12,382 bases of DNA from Verrucomicrobiales bacterium (GTDB taxonomy: Bacteria; Verrucomicrobiota; Verrucomicrobiia; Limisphaerales; F1-80-MAGS106), in contig CANLCA010000025.1 in assembly GCA_947487925.1 (NCBI GenBank), forward strand, positions 1 through 12,382. The letters run 5' to 3'. The position numbers and the translations under genes are program-made. A model generated the notes under the pieces. That model saw nothing but the letters and a program-made list of their open reading frames with translations. It made no database searches and was not told where the DNA came from. The stretch's first letter is position 1, and the number at the start of each line of letters is the position of its first letter. Positions 7,901 to 12,382 of the stretch are shown here, one piece after another.

Positions 7901-9127
7901 AATGCAAACGCCACTGCTCAGTCTGCCCGCCCGCCCCTTTCGTTGGTTGGCGCTGCTTTGGGATACGGATTCCACCGGGAGCCGTTTCGTCCGCGTTCGC
8001 GGGTTGTAGCGGCTCATGCGGGCCAGGCCTGAATCAATCACGTAGCGGATTCCTGGGATGGTCAGGGAGGTTTCAGCAATGTTTGTGGCGATGACGATTT
8101 TGCGTCTTTCGCAGGGAACAAAAACGCGTTGCTGATCGCCGGAGCTGAGGCGTCCATACAATGGCACCACTTCGGCGAAGGAACCAAAACGCCCTTCGAT
8201 CTGGTCTGCGGTTTCTCGAATATCGCGCTCCGTGGGCATGAAGATGAGAATGTCACCAGATCCCGGCTCGCAGAGAACTTGTTCTGCGGCCCTGACGGCG
8301 GCGTCGATGTAGGTGATCTCCCCCTCCTCCTCGGAAGCGGAATCAAGGGGTGCGTAGACGACTTCAACGGGGTAAACGCGGCCGGAGACTTCGATCACCG
8401 GTGCGTTGTCGAACGCCTTGGAGAATGCATCCGTATCGATGGTGGCAGAGGTGACGATTAGTTTGAGGTCCTTGCGTTTGGCGAGAAGGCTCTTGAGGTA
8501 ACCGAGCAGGAAGTCGATGTTGAGGCTACGCTCATGGGCTTCATCAATGATGAGGGCATTGTACTCGGCGAGCAGCGGATCAGCCTGCGTTTCCGCCAGG
8601 AGAATGCCATCGGTCATCAATTTGACATAAGTTTCGGGGTTCGAATGGTCTTCGAACCGGATTTTGCAGCCGACCTCCTGGCCCCAGGCGACGTTGAGCT
8701 CTTCAGCGATACGTCGGGAGATGGAGAGGGCCGCGACCCGACGTGGCTGGGTGCAGCCGATTTTGGCTTCGATGCCCAGGCCGGCTTCAAGGCACATTTT
8801 TGGAATTTGCGTGGTCTTACCGGAACCGGTCTCGCCCGCGATGATCACAACCTGATGAGTGCGGATGGCGTTGATGATGTCGGATTTCCTTTGGGTGATG
8901 GGAAGATCCTGGGGGTAGGTTGCCTGGGGGACCAGATCGAGCCGTTTCTTGCGCAAAGCCACAGAAGCTTGCGCTTCCCGGAGCAGTCTATCGAGCAGCG
9001 CGTCGTGTTTGTCTGCATGGAGTCGATCGCGGAGGAGGCGAACGAGGCGTGAGCCAAGCCTTACCCAATCGGGAAGCATCCCTGCAGGCAATAGCCTTTT
9101 GAGTTCGTCGATACGCGGGTCAGCCAT
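4946..9127 (-). CDS. hrpA: ATP-dependent RNA helicase HrpA (DEAH box, long form)
   Basis: The 1393-residue product matches the long bacterial DEAH-box helicases along its whole length. Helicase motifs are all present: GETGSGKT (98-105, ATP binding), TQPRR (126-130), DEAH (195-198), SAT (227-229), 'ATNIAETSLTIPGI' (347-360) and QRKGRAGR (395-402). A winged-helix/ratchet region follows (about 420-560), then an OB-like region and the long HrpA-specific C-terminal DUF3418 block, recognised by 'FPDALSLDGQPVPLSYAYAPGEE' (split at 913-935) and 'WAVPGLRCEQIAELLRALPKSIRR' (split at 958-981). It uses ATP to remodel RNA or ribonucleoprotein in the cytoplasm; in E. coli, HrpA is tied to fimbrial mRNA processing and has been linked to stalled ribosomes. 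It is about 90 residues longer than the E. coli protein as I recall it (about 1300), apparently because of polar inserts near 658-684 and 778-830. ATG 9127 gives a natural N terminus. It is convergent with the ligase-like gene and divergent from the skp-like gene. Confidence 0.95.
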   Translation of the reverse strand: MADPRIDELKRLLPAGMLPDWVRLGSRLVRLLRDRLHADKHDALLDRLLREAQASVALRKKRLDLVPQATYPQDLPITQRKSDIINAIRTHQVVIIAGETGSGKTTQIPKMCLEAGLGIEAKIGCTQPRRVAALSISRRIAEELNVAWGQEVGCKIRFEDHSNPETYVKLMTDGILLAETQADPLLAEYNALIIDEAHERSLNIDFLLGYLKSLLAKRKDLKLIVTSATIDTDAFSKAFDNAPVIEVSGRVYPVEVVYAPLDSASEEEGEITYIDAAVRAAEQVLCEPGSGDILIFMPTERDIRETADQIEGRFGSFAEVVPLYGRLSSGDQQRVFVPCERRKIVIATNIAETSLTIPGIRYVIDSGLARMSRYNPRTRTKRLPVESVSQSSANQRKGRAGRLSSGVCIRLYSAEDFAARPEFTQPEIQRANLAEVILRMKAFSLGEIETFAFVNPPTQAAIQNGYALLQELGALDDTRTLTPLGRDIARLPIDPTLGRMLIQSQSEHATRELLIIASGLSIQDPRERPLDQKEAAAAAHKRFLDPRSDFLTLLNIWNAVHDKWENLRSQGQRRKFCKTQFLSYVRMREWQELHAMLQDVLDGMGTLKLNESNATDNAVHRSILPGLLGQIATRTDRNVYKAAGNRQVTLFPGSVLYDRSEPQKRRPTNQQPASKGKPQTSHQPLWIMAGEVLETSQLFARTTAGIDPLWILQLAPHLCKFTHQNPHWSPQSGRVLVTEKATLHGLEIHNRKVDYENIDTPEAARIFIQSALIEEGLFPEPGAPQGRAASFLGIGHAPQRDDHKTPSENPNFSLTEAQASSPENTSLPPRFAFLEHNRRIRQKVETWQTRVRRNDLPSIDQALFLFYSKRLGNVASIHKLNRVLGEHPDPSFLRLTEADLTGGLELTFNADDFPDALSLDGQPVPLSYAYAPGEETDGVTIKLAFDLAQSLSPASVEWAVPGLRCEQIAELLRALPKSIRRELMPFPPKILEITRDLRPAGHSLLHDLAAFIRQRYHIEVSASSWPSNAVPPHLMPRLEILGNDLKTVAVGRDLLQLRKKLESITLPPVKPQEEHPGWSKARQRWERFDLREWCVGDLPESILIHETGGLPVYAWPALLVEDGTVNLRLLKSSEASKTGSLQGVRRLVELGLEKDLAWAAKDLRGLARYDTLTVTLCSPEELQVDALEHLKTHLFPQEPLAALKESLFATAVVNTRNRLKGIVPPLVNRIGEILQLRQTILLRFPAPRPLSPAKHTMLSDLSRLVQPAPKAAVQTLASDLETLLPKNFLKVIPLEQLQQVPRYLKAILIRAERAALNPAKDQERTRILSPYVEALKKLPASSQPSCERAKRIEEFRWMIEEFKVSLFAQELGTACPVSTKRLDQQWEKVRDSY

Positions 9128-9348
9128 TGTTCGTCATGAAAAAGTGTCGAGTCGCAAACCTTATCCAGGGAGTTACATTTGTGGAAGTCTTCAGAAAAGG
9201 GTTTTGAAAAGGAGGGTAGGTCCTCGAATGAGGCTCGTTTAGGACTCGCGCCACCTGCATTTATGGAATCCACCCAGTGCCCTCGATGTGGCGTCTCGCA
9301 GCACCCTTTTCGGACTCGGAGAGCCCGAATGGGTTCCTGATTGGCTCC

Positions 9349-9377
9349 TTGCGAAGTTCTGGGAACACCGTTATCAT
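9349..9377 (+). promoter_or_regulatory. Candidate sigma70-type promoter for the Skp-like gene
   Basis: TTGCGA (9349-9354, 4 of 6 to the -35 consensus) and TATCAT (9372-9377, 5 of 6 to the -10 consensus) are separated by exactly 17 bases. Transcription would begin near 9384, giving a leader of about 20 bases before ATG 9405. This sits in the 277-base divergent spacer (9128-9404). I found no comparably good promoter for hrpA on the other strand. Confidence 0.4.
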
Positions 9378-9404
9378 GACATCATCCGATTGGATGCCTT
9401 TAAC

Positions 9405-10067
9405 ATGAAACGTTCCATCACCCGATTAACCGCGGCTCTCTTGTGTCTGCTTGTTGTTCCAGTGGTGGCCGAGCAGAAATTTGGGACAATTGATTTGAAG
9501 AAAGTGTTCGATGGATATTGGCGGACAAAGTCCTACAGCGAGCAGTTGAAGAATGAGACCGCGGAGAGCAGCCAGGAGTTGGAGCGACGGACCGTCAAGT
9601 TGCGAGCAGAATTTGAGGCCTACCGCAAGACGGCTGAGGAATTGAACAATCCTTCACTCCCCAAAGATCAATTGGACAAGAATCAAGCGCGATTGGCGCA
9701 GCGGGCGGACGAATTGAGAGAGAGTGAGAAGGATCTCAACACAAAAGTGCAGCAGGCCCGTGAGCTTTTGGCTCAACGTCAGGATAATGCAAAAGCAAAA
9801 GTGATGGAAGATATCCGGAAGATGGTGGCAGAAAAGGGCAAAACCGGGGGGTATGACATGGTTTTCGACACATCGGGAGGGACCTCGAATGGGGCTCCTT
9901 TGTTGATGTTTCACAATGGCAAGAACGACCTGAGCGATGCTGTGTTGACGCAGTTGAACGCCAACGCGCCCACCGAACTGATTGGAGGGGACGCCAAACC
10001 CGATGCCAGGGCGGAGAAAGCACTCCCCACGAAGGCTGTTGGGGCACCAGTCAGCAATAAGCCTTAA
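9405..10067 (+). CDS. Periplasmic Skp/OmpH-family chaperone-like protein
   Basis: This 220-residue protein starts at ATG 9405, where a clean signal peptide begins (MKRSITRLTAALLCLLVVPVVA, residues 1-22). The open frame runs upstream to 9243, but that part reads as non-coding and would hide the signal peptide. The mature N terminus, 'KFGTIDLKKVFDGYW' (25-39), is the strand-and-helix opening of the Skp/OmpH domain. Residues about 40-145 are highly charged and form a long helical hairpin, and 'YDMVFDTSGGTSNGAPLL' (150-167) followed by 'NDLSDAVLTQLN' (174-185) is the closing part of the domain. Skp-type trimers hold unfolded outer-membrane proteins in the periplasm. The tail from about 190 to 220 is Ala/Pro/Lys-rich and not part of the fold. 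The usual neighbours (bamA, lpxD) are absent: hrpA lies divergently upstream and a brkB-like gene follows after 174 bases. The family is clear; true Skp function is inferred. Confidence 0.85.
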   Translation: MKRSITRLTAALLCLLVVPVVAEQKFGTIDLKKVFDGYWRTKSYSEQLKNETAESSQELERRTVKLRAEFEAYRKTAEELNNPSLPKDQLDKNQARLAQRADELRESEKDLNTKVQQARELLAQRQDNAKAKVMEDIRKMVAEKGKTGGYDMVFDTSGGTSNGAPLLMFHNGKNDLSDAVLTQLNANAPTELIGGDAKPDARAEKALPTKAVGAPVSNKP

Positions 10068-10241
10068 ACCTTGAAACGGCAGTTGCCTCGGGCAAATCTT
10101 CGCAGGATCTTGGCGACAAAGTCATTCCGAATCACTCGCCGGATCCATCAGGGACATGCCTTGTTGCTCTTCAAGTCTCTTTCATCCGGGTCTTTTTAAG
10201 TTTTCATCTCGCTCAACTGTCGTTCTAAAGTTCAAAGATTT
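10068..10241. other. Spacer between the Skp-like and BrkB-like genes
   Basis: These 174 bases contain no supported gene. A small hairpin, TTGCC-TCG-GGCAA (10083-10095), lies 16 bases after the skp-like stop but has no T-run, so it is a poor terminator. I see no convincing promoter for the next gene, so either readthrough or a non-consensus promoter supplies it. Confidence 0.4.
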
Positions 10242-11645
10242 GTGTTGAACAATTTGAGGCGTGAATGGGCGCAACTCCTGAGTGGTGATTGGGAGAGGGC
10301 AGCGACGCAGACTTCACCTTTTTCGAAGGGGGTGCGATTTTTTGCGCAAGCCATCAGAAGCTTTGTGGACAATCGTTGTTTGATCCGGGCTTCTGCCCTT
10401 GCCTACACCACTCTGCTCGCCTTAGTGCCATTATTGGCGGTGGCGATCAGCGTCACGACCAGTCTGCTCAAGAAACAGGGGGAGAAACCGATCACGGAAT
10501 TTATCAACGCGATGGTTGCCAGGGTGGCGCCGCAACTGGATTTGGTGAGCCGGGGAGACGATGCGGCAACGGGAGGCGGGACCCAGGAGGTGGTCTCGAA
10601 GATCAGTCATGCGATCGGGAATGTGCGCAGCGGAACCTTAGGGGCGACAAGCATGGTGGCCTTGCTATTTGTCGCCATTTCCCTCATGAGAACCATCGAA
10701 TCGGCCTTTAACGAGATTTGGAAAGGCACGCGGGATCGTCCGTTCCTGACGAGTCTGATCCAGTATTGGTCAGCGATAACGTTGGGGCCGATGCTTCTCG
10801 TGGTGGTCGTGGGTCTTTCGACCGGGCCGCATTTGCAGGCAACGAAAACCCTGTTGACCAAGCTTCCAATGGCTGGACAGGTAATGACGTTGTTCCTGCT
10901 GCAATGTGCACCGTTCGTTTTGATGATCCTAGGGTTGACGGTGTTTTATGCGTTGATGCCTAATACGCGAGTGCGGTGGATTGCGGCTTTGGCAGGAGGA
11001 GTGGTTGGTGGAATCCTTTGGCAATTGAACAGCCTCTTGAGCATCGTCTATGTCTCCAAGGTGATGACCTACAAGAGCCTTTACGGGAGCTTGGGCACTT
11101 TGCCAGTTTTTTTGCTGGGCCTGTATATTTCCTGGGTGATCCTGTTATTTGGCGCCCAAGTAGCCTACCTGTTTCAAAACCGGAGCCTCACTTTGGAAGG
11201 CAAGCACGCCGAAGGGATCAACGTGTTCGGGCGTGAGTTCAGCGCTGTCAGGATCGCTTTGTATTCAGGCCGTCGTTTCGACAGCGGGCTTGCGGCTCCG
11301 TCTGTGGGTGACTTTGCGCGCGAGTTGGGCATCCCATCAAGATTGGCAAGCCAGGTCGTGCAGGTGCTGGTTCACCATCACGTTCTCGTGGAGGTTGCAG
11401 GGCTGGAGCCAGGCTATGCCCCGGCACGCTCTCTATCCCATATTCGCCTGGAGGATCTGATTTGCGCAATTCGGAGCGGGACCGGGCAGGATCTTGCAAC
11501 GCGAGACGATGAAATGCAGCGACTCCTGGTGAAGGAATTGGAGGCCGTGCGGCGCGCCGAAAGAGTCGTCGCAGGCTCGGTGACTCTGGAAGATCTTGTC
11601 CGGAAATTGCAAGAAACTCCGCCTCTCCAGAAGGGACACGTATGA
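10242..11645 (+). CDS. YihY/virulence factor BrkB family inner-membrane protein
   Basis: The 467-residue product is a multi-pass membrane protein of the YihY/BrkB family (once misannotated as ribonuclease BN). The hallmark 'IRASALAYTTLLALVPLLAV' (48-67) forms the first membrane helix. Further helices are at about 133-150, 172-193, 213-237, 246-270 and 284-311, giving six. Other family signatures are 'ESAFNEIW' (153-160) and 'LYGSLGTLPVFLLGLYISW' (280-298) with 'GAQVAYLFQ' (304-312). Residues about 333-455 form a soluble C-terminal tail that looks like a winged helix ('GDFARELGIPSRLASQVVQVL' split at 356-376), as in many longer family members. The transported substrate, if any, is not established for the family. 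The start is GTG 10242: the frame is closed at TAA 10197, no ATG is available near the N terminus, and no strong ribosome site is seen. The gene ends 9 bases from the convergent GGDEF gene. Confidence 0.9.
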   Translation: MLNNLRREWAQLLSGDWERAATQTSPFSKGVRFFAQAIRSFVDNRCLIRASALAYTTLLALVPLLAVAISVTTSLLKKQGEKPITEFINAMVARVAPQLDLVSRGDDAATGGGTQEVVSKISHAIGNVRSGTLGATSMVALLFVAISLMRTIESAFNEIWKGTRDRPFLTSLIQYWSAITLGPMLLVVVVGLSTGPHLQATKTLLTKLPMAGQVMTLFLLQCAPFVLMILGLTVFYALMPNTRVRWIAALAGGVVGGILWQLNSLLSIVYVSKVMTYKSLYGSLGTLPVFLLGLYISWVILLFGAQVAYLFQNRSLTLEGKHAEGINVFGREFSAVRIALYSGRRFDSGLAAPSVGDFARELGIPSRLASQVVQVLVHHHVLVEVAGLEPGYAPARSLSHIRLEDLICAIRSGTGQDLATRDDEMQRLLVKELEAVRRAERVVAGSVTLEDLVRKLQETPPLQKGHV

Positions 11646-11654
11646 GGCTACGGA

Positions 11655-12382
11655 TCAGGGGCGAGGCAACTCATCGTGGTGAGTGACTTGGTTGCGTCCA
11701 CGGTTCTTAGAAATGTAAAGAGCGGTATCGGCTTTGGAGATCAAATCCTCGGCCTTCGTAAAATGCAACGTCTCGGTGGCGACGCCGAGACTGACGGTGA
11801 CGGCCCGCTTATCCCAGGGAAATGATTGGATTTGAGAGCGCAACCTTTCGGCAAGGTGGAGAGCGTCGGCCTTTTGGGTCAGGGGAAGAAGCACAACGAA
11901 TTCTTCTCCTCCGTAGCGGGCTACGAGGTCGGTATCGCGGGAATTTTCCTCGAGCAGCCTGGCGACGGCTTTTAGCACTTCATCCCCGGCGGGGTGACCG
12001 AAGGAGTCGTTGAACTGCTTGAAGTGATCCACGTCCAGGATGATGAGTGAAATGGGCAGAGTATAACGACTTGATCGATGATATTCATCTTCGAGCCTTT
12101 CTTTGAGTACACGGTGGTTGATGATCCCCGTGAGCCCATCGAGAGTGGCCAGGGCTTCAAGCATGGAATTGGCTTCCTGAAGGCGGCTTTGCTGGTCTTT
12201 AATTTTTTGTTCGTCAACGATACGCTGGGTGATGTCTCGTAGAGAAACGAGCATGGCTATCTGACCCTCCCAATCGGTGGAAACGGTGCGGAGATCGAGA
12301 TGGACCAAGCCTGGGTCCTGGGTGGGAAAGCTCATTTCTTTCGCCTCGCCCGGGCTGGTTGTGAAGGGGAGATAGGTGCCGA
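11655..12382 (-). CDS. PAS-GGDEF diguanylate cyclase (N terminus beyond window)
   Basis: The 241 visible residues run off the right edge. The ATG at 12335 is unlikely to be the start, because the frame upstream continues coherently (GTYLPFTTSPGEAKE) into what follows, and 'LDLRTVSTDWEGQIAMLVSLRDITQRI' (split at 12303-12217) is the last strand and closing motif of a PAS domain. A short coiled-coil linker ('IKDQQSRLQEANSMLEALA') leads to the GGDEF domain, opening with DGLTGIINHR. The active site is intact as GGEEF (11898-11912), and RDTD stands five residues ahead of it, matching the inhibitory I-site (RxxD). The 'DVDHFKQFNDSFGHPAGDEVL' segment contains the metal-binding aspartate and guanine-binding residues. 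The protein should make c-di-GMP from two GTP under control of the PAS sensor, with product feedback. Other sensor domains may lie outside the window. No EAL domain follows: the gene ends about 11 residues after the GGDEF fold. Confidence 0.92.
   Translation of the reverse strand, partial: GTYLPFTTSPGEAKEMSFPTQDPGLVHLDLRTVSTDWEGQIAMLVSLRDITQRIVDEQKIKDQQSRLQEANSMLEALATLDGLTGIINHRVLKERLEDEYHRSSRYTLPISLIILDVDHFKQFNDSFGHPAGDEVLKAVARLLEENSRDTDLVARYGGEEFVVLLPLTQKADALHLAERLRSQIQSFPWDKRAVTVSLGVATETLHFTKAEDLISKADTALYISKNRGRNQVTHHDELPRP

Noticed and set aside
9221..9240. A 20-base segment resembling bases 9883-9902 (17 of 20 identical)
   Set aside because: One copy is in the spacer and one is in the coding region of the skp-like gene. 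No further copies or flanking repeats were noticed, so chance is the simplest reading.
9288..9404. A 39-residue N-terminal extension of the Skp-like protein from GTG 9288
   Set aside because: It would bury a clear signal peptide inside the protein and would begin upstream of the best promoter candidate.

Overview
The window reads as chromosomal DNA from a Gram-negative bacterium of the Planctomycetes-Verrucomicrobia-Chlamydiae group, most likely a verrucomicrobium. The reasons are two adjacent exported PQQ-like beta-propeller proteins of a type common in that group (the second mature protein begins with the Asp-Trp-Pro-Gln-Trp signature seen in their secreted propellers), a propeller fused to a concanavalin A-like C-terminal domain, a periplasmic Skp/OmpH-like chaperone, moderately high GC content and weak Shine-Dalgarno sequences. 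This placement is an inference from protein style. No rRNA or other definitive marker is present.

Layout. From the left edge to about 4.93 kb there are three genes on the + strand: a PQQ-like propeller protein with a C-terminal Ig-like region and LamG/concanavalin-like domain (its start lies before the window), a second secreted PQQ-like propeller protein, and a short adenylate-forming (ANL, PaaK-like) enzyme that stops where the small C-terminal domain would normally begin. Gaps of 38 and 24 bases suggest one transcription unit whose promoter lies outside the window. Convergent to it, from 9.13 down to 4.95 kb, is a full-length HrpA-type DEAH RNA helicase on the - strand. A 277-base divergent spacer with a plausible promoter leads to a Skp/OmpH-like chaperone (9.4-10.07 kb, +). 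A 174-base spacer then leads to a YihY/BrkB-family membrane protein (10.24-11.65 kb, +). The right edge holds the C-terminal part of a PAS-GGDEF diguanylate cyclase on the - strand, convergent with brkB-like across only 9 bases.

How the genes fit together. The two propellers would work in the periplasm or at the cell surface, the Skp-like protein would help outer-membrane proteins across the periplasm, and the BrkB-like protein sits in the inner membrane, so much of the window concerns the cell envelope. HrpA (RNA/translation) and the diguanylate cyclase (c-di-GMP signalling) look like unrelated neighbours. The least explained unit is the propeller-propeller-ligase trio. Its truncated ligase, which lacks both the usual motif A5 glutamate and the C-terminal lysine domain, is the best candidate here for undescribed chemistry. 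I saw no mobile element, CRISPR array, tRNA, rRNA or prophage signature. No gap between genes exceeds 300 bases.
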